Positions 14,587 to 32,095 of a stretch of 64,000 nt of DNA are shown piece by piece. Below the pieces are notes generated by a model. The model saw nothing but the letters and a program-made list of their open reading frames with translations. It did not search any database and was not told where the DNA came from. Positions within the stretch are counted from its first letter, which is position 1. Each line of letters starts with the position of its first letter. The stretch spans positions 36,570 through 100,569 of the forward strand of contig JAPYMA010000067.1 of the NCBI GenBank assembly GCA_035041965.1, written 5' to 3'. Source of the DNA: Anisakis pegreffii. Taxonomy: Eukaryota > Nematoda > Chromadorea > Rhabditida > Anisakidae. The position numbers were made by a program, and so were the translations under genes.

Positions 14587-17500
14587 ATGAACTTGTTTCA
14601 GTATTGCTTATCGTCTCTTATTTTCATTGTTTCATACTGTCAGTGCGCGCAATCGTGCGCACACATCATGTTGATGCTCTTCAACTCGACCAAACGTTCC
14701 TTCATCGAACCGCCATTCGATTTCCCCGTCAGCTTTGCAAATTTATTGAAAGGACGACGAAATTTTCACAGAGGGCATCAGCGTTCAGTTTGCTCGCCCA
14801 CATTCTTGGTTGCAGTGTTTGTCGGGATTCTGAATGCAACGATCGTTCCGGTTGTGCAAGCGCAGTGCCCTCCGCTGCAACCACCCTGTCGGTGTGCACC
14901 ATCCATTTATGAGCCTGTCTCGATCATTTGTGAAAATGCTGCGAGTCTTTCGGATATTATTCAAGCGATCTCACAAGCACGAAATACACCCGTTCGTCAA
15001 TTTACACTTTTCATTGCATTCCTTTTGACCAGTCACTTGATCAGTATACAAATTTGATTTGGCAAAACATAACGAAGCTTGACTTGTTGACTTGTTCAAA
15101 AGAGGTGCTTGATGGAATTCCTTTCAAATGGAATGCATTGAAGACACTGAATTCTTGAGTTGAAAATTTTCTGACAATGAATAAATTATGTGGGAACTCA
15201 GATTTGAGGAAATCGCTTTTTACGATTATGTAATATTCATAACTACCTTTTAAATATTGCTTGATATCCGTTCCAACTCAGTCAATACGAATTTGATAAT
15301 GCTCATTATCAGTTAATCGAAACACAAACTCTGCAAAGATCCATTGATGAATTAGCAGTAAATGGACAAATCATCAATATCAATCCAAAATTTCATGTAC
15401 TCCTCTGCAAGCAATCGAAATTTCAGATCGATTCATTGCTTATTCTCGATTCACCTGTGACAACGTTGCCGTCGAACACATTCGTCGACTTCACAATACT
15501 TCGTTTAGTGATTAATGGTTGCAATTTGGGCATCATCGAAGATGGTGCCTTCAATGGCCCGTTGATCGACTCGTTGGTCGAGTTGGACTTGACCGATAAT
15601 CAGCTGGGTATTGTACCGCAGACTGGTTTACCACGATTGAGGAATTTGCGTAAACTCTATCTGAATCGAAATCGAATCAGTGCACTGCAGTCTGACAGTT
15701 TCGCGCTGTATGAGAGCCGTGATATCCTGTTGAAGTTAGAGTTGGCCGGAAATCGTTTGACAAACGATGCGCTTGGTAATCAACAAGCGTTCAGGCCACT
15801 CAGATCGCTACAGCAACTGAGTCTGGAGACGAACGCTCTCACTGCCATACCGAGTGCGGCGTTCGTCAATCAACGACAAACGCTCACCAATCTCAATCTT
15901 GGCCTAAACCAAATCAACCAAGTCCCAGTCGGGGCGTTGGATTTCCCGAATTTGTCGTCACTTTCACTCGAATTCAATGGTATCTCCGAAATCATACCAC
16001 CAGCCTTTCAAGGCGTACCAATATTGCAATATTTATATTTGACTGGGAATAACTTCCCGTCATGGCAGCCAGAAATGTTCCGCTATATTGGTCAGTTGAG
16101 GACGCTTGGCATTGGTGAAACACCGATTTCGGTGATACCTGCAAACGCATTTCAGGTCGTGTTCATATTACTCTTTACTATTTCAATGCCTTTTCCCACC
16201 AATCAACATGTCGTTCTATCATGAGATTGCATTGTTGCGTGTATAAAATCAAATTACATAAACCTAGCATAAGTCTTTGTGATCTCAACTGAAAGAGTTC
16301 ATATACTTTTTTTGAAAGCTTTTCTCAAGCTTCATAAATTTTCAACTATTCTCTTAGTCATATTCATGAAGTCATGAAACAAATGAGCAATTTCTTTGAC
16401 ATTCCATCGTTTCAAAACTAGTTCTGAACGTGATCTTCTCCTCTAGGTAATCTCTGAATATGATCTCTTGGAATAGCAATCTCCATCACCCTCTTGGAAG
16501 CTTGCAAAGACTAAGTTTTACTCAAAATTTCGCACAACTTCCCTCAAAGTATCACTTCATTCGATATTGGAACAATCCAATATAAAACATCAAATAGTTT
16601 AGCCAGCTATCTTGGCCAGCCCTCAATCATAAGGTAAAGAAAAACTTACGTATATTTATGCTTCAAATTAACAGATCCATCCGTTTTTTGATATTAGCAC
16701 TCCGTCTTTTATCGATGCCTCATGATATCATTCTGCGAGAAGAGAACTAAAACTAACCAATCATAAAATTATGCCCTCACGATGCGTATCAATGAAATTA
16801 ATTCGTAATTCATTTATTCAATTGTATCGTTGACGATGCATAATCTTCTTCTGTGTGTATGTTTTGCAAGCGAGCAAGTTCGTATGCTATATGATTTTGG
16901 AAGAATGTCTTGAGTAAATGAACGAAGACAACTTGAGTCTAGTTATTCAGTTAGCAGTGGCGTGGCATCTTCAGTGGATAATGATGAGTCGTTATAACAC
17001 TTATTGTACTTCTTCTTAGTTTTTAACGTTGCCTACTTATCATTGAATCTTATAGCTCATCATCGACATTCACAAAAGCATAACAAAGCACACCTCCAAC
17101 AGGAGAGCGCTCATACTTCACAATTCTATTGTGAACGTTGTTGATTTTTATCACGTTTTCATGAACTCAAAACCAAAGTAATAAAATAAAATCAGAAATG
17201 TTCAGTTATGAATTCGCGTGGTCGATGAAAAGATTAACAAGTTTTGTTTCGTACTCCTCTGAATCACAGATCAATTTGTAAGCTCACGAAAATAGTCGAA
17301 TCTCCCACCGATAGTGTGTTTTGCGATTTCTTTCAACAATCTCGTACTGCTAAAACTCACCAGTTATGAATATTGGACATTCTTGATCAATTTATTTTTG
17401 CAGAATTACCAAATATTCGAGTAAATTTAGAAGCAGTATGATTTTTTGATTTCATGAAATGTCGTCCTCAAGCCGTTAATTAAAATTTTAAATATAAACG

Positions 17501-20500
17501 GATTGAACTTCAGCAGTTTTTTGTAAACAAATCCATATTGAACAGCATGTTTTCTTTTTGCCTACTCTCAATGTTCTCCACTCACTCCGATCAAATCATT
17601 TTCTGAAAAGCTACAAGGTTTCCTCCGATTAAAACGTTTGTATACAAATTTTCAACATGCAATTGTTAGCGAGAGATACTCGAAACAGATGGACAGGAAA
17701 ATGCCTCTCAAATGACATCTCATCGAACTAAACGGCTTCATCTCAAAGAAATCAGAAGAGATCAGTTGAGCATTAAGGGTGAATGAAGAGGTCATTCAGA
17801 TTGCTCTGTCAAAGCAAATAAAAAAGAGCGCACGCAAAAAGGATTTCGATGGTCAACATCCGATTTCGTATCAAATGACGACTTGTTTATCTTGTTTATC
17901 CACCTGAATACATAAGAATAAGTAATGAGAGTTGAGATCGCAACGAATTGTAAATATGTTTCAATATGAATGAGTTGCGTCATCATTTCCATCATCAATC
18001 ACGTATTATTGCATAAAAATTTTTCAAAAGTACATTGCTGCCAATGAAACTCTAATCTATATTACCCAATATGTAAGTGCACATTACCTGCCCATGAAAC
18101 TGTAAATGTAATTTACGTTATGGATCAGCTATGCATATTAACTGAGAATATCTATCGGCTAACTTAAGTTTCGTGAATCTAACTGATGGTCAGTCATACA
18201 ATGAGAATTTCCACAAAACAAATTACCGAAACCAATCGAATGTGTGCAATTTGTACAAATGTATAATTCTTTTTCGATGTTCCTAAACTGACATTCCTAA
18301 TAGATATTCTGATCTCATTTCTGTTATCCATTTTTCATGTTGCTCAGAATTCTCATCAAACATTTCTATATCGTATTATTTATGAACATCTCTGATTATG
18401 AGTATAAAATCTTTTTTAAACTCATTCATTTTTTAATATAAACATTTACTGTTTGTCATTGAATTCAAGAGAATATTTATTTTAGTATATTCCACATTTG
18501 GTTCGTTTGGAAATGTCCGAGGCAGCTGTTGATACCATTGAACGTGGTGCTTTCCAACGGACACCGCACATTCAGGCGATAATCCTCAATAAAAATCGTT
18601 TATCACTGTAAGTTTCATCTTTATTTTTTGCGTCTTCGAATATCTAGTCCTTAAACAATTTCAAAAAGTTGCATTCCCTTTGATCAAATCTCTCAAATGT
18701 TGATCATTTTACACCCACTCATTCATCTAAACCTGACTTTGAATGTCACTTCCGAACCTAAAACTAATCGTGAGGCTGAGTTTGGCCCAGACCCACTCCA
18801 CAACCCTGTGCTTTCATATCAGCTATCTGTGACGAAATCACGGTTTGCTCTGAAACTACAATATCTTACGAAATGGTTTTTTATTGAAGTGCCTTTATGC
18901 AAAACAAAGGATAGCATTTTCGTAATATGAGTCACAACTTGGTATTTTCCACATCCACTTGGTATTTTCCACAGTCGAAATTACGAAATCAACTCTTCTA
19001 GTTACTTTCTTATCATAAACAGCTACTTAATGGTGGTGAGGCATACTCATGCAAATGGTGCATCTCATATGTTTACAATTCCCATTTCTTGATCAAATGC
19101 TACTGGAAACGACAACAGATCTTCAGAACACATTTCAAAATGCAGCAGAACAATCATAAAATCATTTTTACGTTTACATTTATGCTTAGATCAGCACCAT
19201 CCATATTGCATCTGTTCGCCTGAAAGAATCATTCGAATCAATGTCTTGAATTCAAGTATCTCTTCAATTTTCATTTTTTGCAATACTGAGAAAGATTCAG
19301 CAGCACAAAAAAATCCAGCTGAAGCTAGTTGCAAATGTTTATTCTGAGCAAACTGGTTACTTTGTATTCAGTTTGAATTTTTTTTTGCTTTTCCCACATT
19401 ATTGGTTGCTGGTGATGCATTGAGCTGGTGAAGTTTTTGTATCATTCTTGAAATGCAACTAGCTGACTGTAGAATATTCTCAAAACTGGATTTGTGCGGT
19501 GGGTTGGTGTATTGTAAGTGGGCAAAATTATTGTGTGTTCATCGAACAAACACACTGATTTGCGTTGATTGATTGCATTACTTCGATTCGGTTTGATTTT
19601 GGTTTGATGATGACGATCACTTGTTTATTTATTTATTCATTCTTCGTCCCTTCTGTCGTCCGTTCGTTTGAATCGAGTCGAGTCGAGATACATTCTAATG
19701 GTTGAATTGATTGCAAACAAAATTTTTCAACTAAACCTCACCAACTAGCTCAATGACTAGCACTGAAGGACAACAAACAAGGATGACAATTTCATCACGA
19801 TTCCCTCACTAACTTTCAAGTCAACTAAATCAGACCCGAAATAACACTGTAAAACAACTGTAAATTTGGTCAAAGAATCGATCAACTCCTCAAAGGTCCC
19901 ACAAAACATGCCTCTGATCATATGCAGTCAGTCAATGCCTTGAATAGGAAGGTGCGTATCAAATTTTCAAGTGATTTCCAAACATTTCAAATGATTTCAT
20001 GTTCACAAATTCCTCGTTAACACTTATGGCAAATCATTGAATCTGATAACGACACTCAGACAATATTTAAAAGTAGATTTTGCTCTATACGAAAATTGAG
20101 TAAAATGTGTTTGGATAGCAAAAATACTCTAAATCAGATTGTTTACACGCATTCAATCGCTCTTAAAATCTATTGACACAGGTGTGTACCTGAACAATCG
20201 TTATCATTGAATTGTTCAGCTGAATCTCCATCCAAAATCGCCATCAGTGTCATTGTCAGAGTGACCAACGAGTGAATATTTTATAGAATCAAACTGTCAT
20301 CAGCTGTCATGAAGTGATTACTTTTCGACAAAGAATGAATGCAGCGTGAATCATTTTTTGACTCATTCGTTTTTTGTGATTCAACAAAACGACAAATATT
20401 TATTTTCGGTCGATTCAAAGTATATTTTCGGAACGTTTCCCCATTCAGTCTGTTCAAACATCAAAACTGGTCATCGCACATCAATCGTGCTTAATCCTAC

Positions 20501-23042
20501 GTTAAGCTACGATCTCAGTATGCTTACTGTACGCACATTACAAGATCTTTGTTGTTCTCAACTAACCATTGAAGGGATCAATTTGAAACTGTATACATAA
20601 ATGATCATCAGATCGATCAGATATTGAATACACTATTGCAACTTGTCATAACTTTTCCATTTTTTTAGCAAACTTGAAATTGATCAGTAAAAAACATCTG
20701 GCAGAAAAGAAACAGTACAATAAATATTCAATTTCAACAATGCAAAGAAATGGTCACTAATGAAAGTTGAGAAATTAACGGTATTTGAAAGAATGAAGAA
20801 ATACGATGAAATGGTTTTGGAAATGTGAAGATGTTCTAGCTTAAACGTTTCATGTCAAACGAGAATAGTTGTTGGTTCAATTGGAGTTGTTTCTTTAAGG
20901 ATTCGAACGGACTTCTTCCAAGGTCTCAATGAGCTCTATGCGGTCAACGTTGGTGGCAACCGAATTGAACGTGTTGAACCGTTGGCGTTTGCAAATTTAC
21001 CAGAAATCAGCAATCTCGATATAAGGTTAGTGAAATGTTTATTTCAATTGTAATCTGCCTCATATTCTCCTGATTAATCATTAATCGACGAAAATGCAGA
21101 ATAAACATTTGAGTAAGTGAACGGAATGGAGAGAACACGATTTTTTAAATCAATATTCTTAAACTGTTATAAAAACTGGAGGAACAGAATGAAACAGGTT
21201 TTTGAATTATCTCATAGCTTCAACTAAAAATCAGCTACTAACTAAGGTTGAGTTGATAATCAGGGGATTGATTAGATAAATCTTTTGATCTTTGTGTGAA
21301 TGAATTTGAACTAAATGAACTTGAGGTAATGAATCTAAGCGCATTGTTTCTGAATTTGAGGTGATCATTTCCGTGCAACAAAATTTTATTATCTGACTGA
21401 TGCACAATGCAATTTTTCAGTTTCAATCAACTGCAAACGTTGCCCGAGAACACGTTCATGAATTCGTTCATACCGCATCCGAACGAACGACGTGTGATGT
21501 TCGTATGCGGTAATCCGTGGTTGTGTGATTCAGCACTGAATTGGTTCCGCCAAATGTTGCGTGAGAATGTCGATATTGACATCAATAAACCGGGATGTAC
21601 CGCAGTTTGTGTTCAATCCATAAACGGTTGCCCGCCCGAGGGGACACCTCTGAGGGCTGTCGACTTCTGCGCCAACGACACAGCACTACCTCTGACCGGT
21701 AGTGCGCTCTCATTGGTTGGCTGGATTATTTTAGGTAAGCATTTCATTTAATCAATTCTGTTACACGCTTGAACCCAGTTTCGGTTTATAAAGTCAAACT
21801 GCAGTTTATTCCTTACATATTTCCATAAAATTCCGTATAAGCGCCTATAAGTCTGTAAGTAATCCCCTATAGAACAGTCAAGCAGAACAAGCGAGCAAGT
21901 TCACCAATCTAACTCATCGTTTAGTTTCAAGTAATAAATTTCCCATCAAACTCTTCGACGGATTAAAGTTTCAAAAGACAAACCGCATAAGTCATATATG
22001 CATACTTCAAATCCAAACCAAAGTTTGACTTGATCTCACACAATGTATTGATCTGCTTACTGAGATCCCTTTCCAGCTCAGTTTCTTGGCAATTAGGGTA
22101 ACGCCAAAGATTTTCCACTGTCACCTTTTTGCATTACTAATAAAGACAAGACTAACATCAGGATTGCGGAATGGAATTACCCTTCAAATCATATTGTTGC
22201 GGTTAATCAGTTCTTATCAGTGGTGTTATTCGTTATCAGTTCTTATCAATTTTCAGCAATAATCATGACAATCTTATTGATAAGTATTTGTTTGATGGCA
22301 CTTGTCAAGTACGGAATAGCTTATCGACGTAGGAAACTGAAGGATGAAGGCGTTCTGAGTGATGAACAACGAATGGGTTCATCAACAAGTGGGATAATTC
22401 ACTTTCATTCATCTCATAATTTGATCTCTTTTATCAAAAACAATAATGTTGCTTATTCGCCTACCAGTATCAATTGGAATGGGGAATAAAAATCTGATGA
22501 AGTGACATGAAAATGCGAAAATTGATATTATAAAAGTATAAATATTGATTAAGAGGTGAACGGTCGAAAAGATCGATGAAAAATCGTACTGAATACTTTT
22601 CTAGTAGAATATTGTCAATGTCTTATAACAAAGGTGAACAGAGGAAATTAAATCAGTCCTAATTAAAGCTTTCTCGAAGTAATCGGAATGCTCTTACTGA
22701 TCAATGTAGTTATGAGAGTTTTACGTTCAAAACGTCCATCAGTTCAACTTATATATCTTACTTAAAATCATTTTTTTGCAGAAACGTTCATGTTAAGAAC
22801 CTTTCACGAGTATAATTACTTTATGTTAGCAACAGATTGTTCAGAACATGACATTCACTGATTCGTCTGTGTAAAATTCGGGAGTATTTGATTTCTAATT
22901 GAATTTAGCCTCAGTTTATCGAGTGGTCACACCGTCGGTGGTAACACGATCACGATCGTATGTGGCACCAACAGGAATGATCGATCTCGACCTGCCACCA
23001 GCACATACTCTCGACGAGTATCCAGCAACATATTTATATTGA
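14587..23042 (+). CDS. let-4: Extracellular LRR transmembrane protein, LET-4-like eLRRon
   Basis: Probable apical-matrix organiser of epithelia, judging from the LET-4/EGG-6/SYM-1 group. Exons 14587-14991, 15427-16155, 18486-18607, 20900-21025, 21421-21734, 22257-22388 and 22909-23042 give 653 aa. A hydrophobic segment ending VVQA before QCPPLQPPCRCAPSIYEP looks like a signal sequence with a long N-terminal extension. ATG 14668 would give a shorter one, and a TTTCAG inside the first codons (14596-14601) could be a trans-splice acceptor favouring that start. About 13 LRRs follow (LVELDLTDNQL, LRKLYLNRNRI, LQYLYLTGNNF and others), then an LRRCT cap (NPWLCDSALNWF, four further Cys) and one TM helix (IIMTILLISICLMALV). 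The cytoplasmic tail spliced to the 22909 exon ends DEYPATYLY. Reading through the donor at 22389 gives an alternative stop at 22487. Two introns exceed 2.2 kb and I see no gene inside them. The symbol is tentative. Confidence 0.82.
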
Positions 23043-25741
23043 GCAAGCAACCTTTCAGATGATTTTTTCCTCGATTCATTCAATGCAAAGTGAATTGAGC
23101 AGTATTTCAAGTGCGTCTTCAGCTGATCAGTTATGATTATTGCTAGCAATAAGCGATCGCTCGATTCAGTTGGTGGTATTCATGTCGCGTAGTGTTGAAG
23201 AAGTGATATTCAATACTTCCAAATAGATATGCTAAAGTGTTTAAAAGTTCAGATAGCTTAGTACATATTTGAAATAATACGCAAAGATTACACTCAACCA
23301 TTGCTGTATTCATGAAAAAAGCTATATCATGTTATCGTGGACGAGAAAGAATTCAATTATTTATTTTGATTGAATTTCTTGATAAGAAAGCATAAAGGTT
23401 GCTAACAGCCCGATGATACGGGTCTTTACAATGATAACACCAAAAATTAAGAACTGATTCAAACATTTGATCAAATACTCATAGCTGTGATGTGATTTTG
23501 TGTATATTTTGGATTTGCGCGTCTGTTGATTAAAGCTGACTTGCTATGACATTGTATGATGAGTTCATTTCCTTCAAAATGTTTGACTTCGAAGGTTTCG
23601 CAATGCTCTGTTGTACTGTACACTCTTTTTTGAGCTGTTCTTAGAATATAGGTCTATTCCACGGTCGAAATGATACACTGCCTTTTCTGTTGTGAGTTGT
23701 TGGTACACAACAATAATTATTAAGTAGCAAAACACTTATTACAATTAACTGCGTGTTTGTGTGATAATTGCAATTTCTTTCTTCATTTGTGTTTCTTCTT
23801 GTTTCATCTGCTTTGCTCATTTTTCTCAGCAGATCGTTTCTTCATTTTCTTGTTTCTTCAAACACGTATGATCGATATTCAGCGTGGCTTTTACATGAAA
23901 GAAGCGTTCTCTTCAAAGTGATATCTCAAATTTGGAATCATCACGACGAAAAATCCTACAAAAATTGCTACGATTTTGTTCAGATCACACTTCAGTACAT
24001 TTTTAAAGATCATTCTACCGTATGAAAACTGTCACTTTAACCTTCAATGATCAATCCGATTTACAATGCCATAGAATGTGTTAGAATGTTTTAAAGTTAT
24101 CACAGCTCTGTGGGATTGACTCTTTGAAGAAACGCGTGAATTTAGCCATACTGAATGTCTTCTATTATTCTCTATTGCAAATTTCTTGTTTGATCGTAAA
24201 TGTTATGTTGAAGTGCAATTATGAGAAGATGACAAAGGTTTCATAAAACGAATGATAAAATTTTACAATTTCAATTGTGAACATCATATTATAACTCTTC
24301 AAATCTATACCTCAAAGTCGGCATTCAAGCGTGCAACGAAGCGTTTTCATTACAAGCAACAGTATTATTATCGGTGGTGTTATAATACTCTTGTCTTGGC
24401 TCTTAGTGCTATTATCAGTATCGATGTTATCGTTGCTACATTCCTGTAATGTTACACTGCGGTGCACACCTATCAATGATATTATTCAATATCTTTATTG
24501 CATACTCAATGAAAGTCACTAAGAGCTCTAGCACAACAAATCATCCGCTCATTTAAACACCAAAAATGCTTCAAAATATCCAATTTGAGAACAGAAAACC
24601 ACATAACTGCGAAACGAAAATGCAATATAACCGAAAGTAAAATGTACAAAAGACTAATTAATCGATCAGTACGCGATAGTGACATTTCGGTTCCAGTGTC
24701 AAATCGGTTGTTATATAAGAGAGCAGAACATGTCCAAAAAAGGACGCGAGGAACGGAACGGAACAGAACAACTGAAGGCTAGAATAGAACAAAGCTGAAC
24801 AATTTGCCAACAGTCTGGAACAGAAATATCACTCGTATCCGTTCATCTGAAAGAGAACAACCAGCTTTTCGGGTTCCTACAGGAACACCTCAGCACAAAT
24901 CGGGCAATGAAAATAGCAAAATAAGGCCACTACTAGACACATTCAACAACTGTTACCTACTACAAAACAATATGAAATTACAGCTGATTAAAAGGAGTCA
25001 TGCTAAGAAACACAACAATAAATCATGTCTTCGTTGTCTCATCATGATGGAATAATAACAATGATAAAATTAATAACACTGACCATAATGTTAATAAATG
25101 AATTAATAGCAACTTAAAACAACAAATAATACGGATCTGCATCAATGCTATTTTCACAACTGAACTACTAAATAAGAACATTTTCAATGCATTAGCACCT
25201 TCTTTTCCGTAAACTCTACTCAGACCATTCACAAAAGGAGTAATGCTGATAAATAGACGAACAATCTCAAGCTATAAGACATACTAAAAATTGAGCACTT
25301 CAGCTTCCAAATTTGATCTTTTCATTGAAATACAATATCGTACAATATTGAGAAATATCAATAATAATAATACCAAAAATAATGCCAATAATAATAAAAT
25401 GCAAAAAGTAACAAACGAATATTGCTCACCGAAGGAAATCAATAAAATTACACCTCTCTCTGAGAGGAAATAACACAAAAAGTCGCGAAATCAGCCCGGA
25501 AAACTTGCAGTTTCTTTACAATGTACACAATAATACAATACAAAATTAATGACTGAATCATACAATGGGTGAATATTCACAGAGAAAGAATAATCTCTAG
25601 ACCACTACCACCACCAACACCAACAAATTTTCACACTCTTCATGATCCACTCTAATCCCTCACAAACTTTTTCTCCCTTCTATTTCCTCATTCAATCTCA
25701 CCAACAATCACCTCAGTCTGTCCCTCAACACCATTCCAACA
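23043..25741. other. Intergenic between convergent genes, no gene seen
   Basis: Separates the convergent LRR and copine genes. Includes a purine-rich stretch around 24740-24800 with GGAAC repeats and an AAT-rich stretch at 25345-25400. No exon with support was found. Confidence 0.45.
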
Positions 25742-28969
<3,228 letters not shown>

Positions 28970-30635
28970 CTGAGAATGCCTCTACGGGAAGATCCCTTCA
29001 AATCGGTAAATATTACTTCATATTTGGTAAGTTCATATCTGACAATTTTAACTTGGAGCCAAGTTTTTTGCTACCGATTATGATGATTTCAATTGTGAGG
29101 AAATTGATAAAGTGGAGAACGTTCAAATAAAATCATAACTCCAAGAGTGATCGCAAGAATTTTATCAATAATTAAAAAATCAGATGAAATTAAAAGTAAA
29201 TTAAGCTTAACCTGCACAAGAGATGCAACTCAATCGGCTGGGTAGACATCTTTAATTGATGATTAATTAAAATTTAAGACTTGAACTTTATGATTAGTTT
29301 CGTCAGTTACAGTGAATGAAGATGAGCTGATTCATTGCATAGAACCTGAAAGATTAACAAAACGCGCTGAAAAGTCAAATCCGAATTGTAAGCTATCACT
29401 AGCCGAACTGTAAAATATCACTTTATTTGGTTAATGAATAATCAAGGAGAGCCAAATTTCTCTCCGCAGAAGAAAGCAATGAACGAAAAGAATATTCAAA
29501 ACTGGGCATTCATCGCTCGTACGAGTCAACTAGAGAACTATAGGAGTTTGCAAGTGAATTTGTCAAGTGCATTCATTTGTTTTCGCAACAATTATGAAGA
29601 TGGAAAATAGCTTAATATTACTGCTAATGCAATTTTAACGGCAATCATATGTCGCAATCCGAACACACGAACCAAAATAGTCATATAATCAACATTCTAT
29701 TCACAATCAATACGAAGGAATTCAATACGATGGAATGGAATGATGAAATGAATTCAATTAAAAATTTTAATCATATGTCATGCGTATTTAATATGTATGC
29801 AAATTGAATGAAGAGCATTAATAAAGCAGAAATGAAAGCAGAAGAAGAAATGTCGAGTGGAAGGAACAGTTGTAAAGTCTGGACGATGAAGAGCTAAATT
29901 GAAAGCATGAAGACAGCAGAGAGCTAGGATGATTGGAGAGATTGTTTACGAAAAAAACTGAAAACAACAGATAATTTTGCCAATGCATAGAGTTTGTGTT
30001 TGTTATCAAAGAGGTTTCTCTTTATATATGCAGTGAACGTTTGAGTTGGTTACTTATTCAATTCAATTATTTTCATGCAAAATCGCATTAGACATAATGC
30101 GAAATCGCACTATTTTTCGGTATTATTTCAAAATTGCATTCCAATTCAACAATTTCTTCATCAGAAACCAGTTCAGTTTGAAATGATCACTGCTATTCAA
30201 GTGTGTATATTTGGTTAACGTAAACATGTTGAGTGAATCGTCGTCGTTTGATAATACTTCTGGTTGTGGCATTATATAGGCTAATACATTTATTAACTAC
30301 TGTGGGAGAAAGAACAGAATTGAGTTAATTTCATTATGAGAGCAGACAATGGAAAAATCACAATTTTGAGAAGTAATCGAAACTGATGATCAATTTCAAT
30401 TGATTTAAAAACATTACGAACCCTTCAAAGGCACCATTTCCATGGATTGAAATCGAGCTTACAGGAAACAAATCGATGGATCGTCATTAAGCCATCTCTA
30501 ATCGAATTCAATTAAAGCAAATCCATTTAATGCAAAAAACATTGTAGAATCGCAGGCTCCTGCATTCACAAAGACTTGGCGTTTCGTGACATGACAAGAA
30601 AAGACTGGAAATTGCACAATGAAAAAAGCACTTTT

Positions 30636-30704
30636 TCCTCTACGAGGATCGAACCACGATCCTCCCGCATGACAGCTCGACTCTCTACCACTACACCGAA
30701 AGGT
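30636..30704 (-). repeat. tRNA-like sequence with pol III A and B boxes (SINE or degenerate tRNA)
   Basis: On the reverse strand an A-box-like TAGTGGTAGAG (30083 offset form: 30683-30693) is followed by a CTGTCAT anticodon-loop-like heptamer and a B-box GGTTCGATCC (30646-30655). The order and rough spacing are those of a tRNA, and the anticodon would be GTC (Asp). The T-stem and acceptor stem do not pair properly, while GAGGATCG/CGATCCTC forms a different hairpin, so a working tRNA is unlikely. A tRNA-derived SINE head is the better reading. Confidence 0.45.
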
Positions 30705-30889
30705 CATACCACTAGGTGTTTTAAATTTCTTGTACATAAATGTTAGGTTGGAAAAAAACTGACAGCCTTTCCCTCCCCCTGTTCCATTTTTTCATAAGCA
30801 CGTAAAACGCGCTTATTTTACATAGAAAAAAGTAATTTTAACCAAAACTTTTTACTTAACCTATTCCAGACCTCATTAGCCACCCTCTC

Positions 30890-31200
30890 AACACAATTGT
30901 CACTCGTTATACGGTTTCCCCGCCCTGAAATCCACAGATTTCTTCCAATTCAAGCCAAACTCCGCCATTTCCCTCCCCGAGTTGAACGACTTCAAATGAG
31001 TTCAATCCCATCCTTTTCGCGAGAGCTCTGGTAATCAACATTACCAAGGAATGACTCTTCACATCCAAGCCACTCCCGCGAATCCCAATGGATTAGGTCA
31101 TGGGCAATGGACTGAACTGAAAGGTCGGAAAGTTGACCATCGAAAACGGCCATCAAGACCGAACCGCCCTTATGACTAAGCCGCTTCTTATCCTAAGCCA
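30890..31200 (+). repeat. Dispersed repeat, copy 1 (inverted partner at 33890-34170)
   Basis: Shares an alignable block with the reverse complement of 33890-34170, centred on CATGGGCAATGGACTGAACT followed by a run ending TTGACC, and on CCGCCCTTATGA. Divergence is substantial. No terminal repeats or coding content were recognised. Confidence 0.5.
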
Positions 31201-31213
31201 CTTCTTATCTTAA

Positions 31214-31254
31214 TTTCGCCTTAATGCTGGGGAATCCCCAGCATTAAGGCGAAA
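31214..31254. repeat. Near-perfect 41-bp palindrome (20-bp arms, 1-nt centre)
   Basis: Arms 31214-31233 and 31235-31254 are exact reverse complements around a single A at 31234. The left arm reads TTTCGCCTTAATGCTGGGGA. Confidence 0.9.
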
Positions 31255-31571
31255 ACCTCTGACTGCTTTTGGCAATTTATCATCGCATACATAACGCCAT
31301 TTGCTTATTTCCGCCTCATTTGTATATTTATTATTTTCTTTGGACTGTATGTTTTGATTTGTTTCATGTTTCTCTTTGAATTCTCGCAGGAATAATATTA
31401 TATTGATTCTTGGCTTCCTTAGTGGAAGATGTCCAATTTATTAATATTTTTTTAAATTCGTCGTTAGCTGCCATTTCTTCAAACCATACGTTTAGTAATG
31501 TTTTTTGACATCCATAGTAATATCATTGCATGAATACAGCACCAGAAGTGGTGAAGCAGTGGTAAGTAATG

Positions 31572-31702
31572 TGTTGCGGGGATCCGTGAATTTCAGAGAC
31601 CCTGTCCCGAACTTTTTTCAAGTCGACTGCATCTTTGGGGTCGTCGACTGCGGATTTTAGTCTTCCACTTTGCCCGTCTCCGCCTTTTTCGACCCCGCAA
31701 CA
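31572..31702. mobile_element. Small inverted-repeat element (MITE-like), 131 bp
   Basis: TGTTGCGGGG at 31572-31581 is mirrored by CCCCGCAACA at 31693-31702. The interior is more GC-rich than the surroundings and repeats GTCGACTGC twice. No clear target duplication was found and the family is unknown. Confidence 0.45.
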
Positions 31703-31854
31703 TACTAGTGATAACAATTACAATAGGTGCGTTCACATGATATTGATAACATAAAATAATTACAGCTGCATTAGATCAGTACAATAAAGAACATTTTGCT
31801 AAAAACTCATAACAACAAATATCATGAATCCATCATTACACAATTTCAATATTA

Positions 31855-32095
31855 ATATCATGTTTTTATTTTATTTTTTTATTTTCATTTTTAATTTAAT
31901 TCTTTCATTTTGTTTTTTTTCATTTTCTTTATTTTTTGATTTTTTGTTTATTTTTGTAATTTTTTATTTTTTTATTTTACTTATTTTTTAATATTTTTAT
32001 TTTTTTCTTCTATTTTTTATTTTACTTTTTTGTTCTTTTGAATCATAATTTTTTATGTTTATATTTTTTTATTTCGTATTTTTCTCATTATTTCA
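31855..32095. repeat. T-rich low-complexity tract
   Basis: About 240 bp of TTTTATTT/TTTTC runs on the forward strand. Likely simple-sequence expansion. Confidence 0.85.

Noticed and set aside
30498..30737. 79-aa reverse open frame
   Set aside because: It spans the tRNA-like sequence, which explains its composition better.
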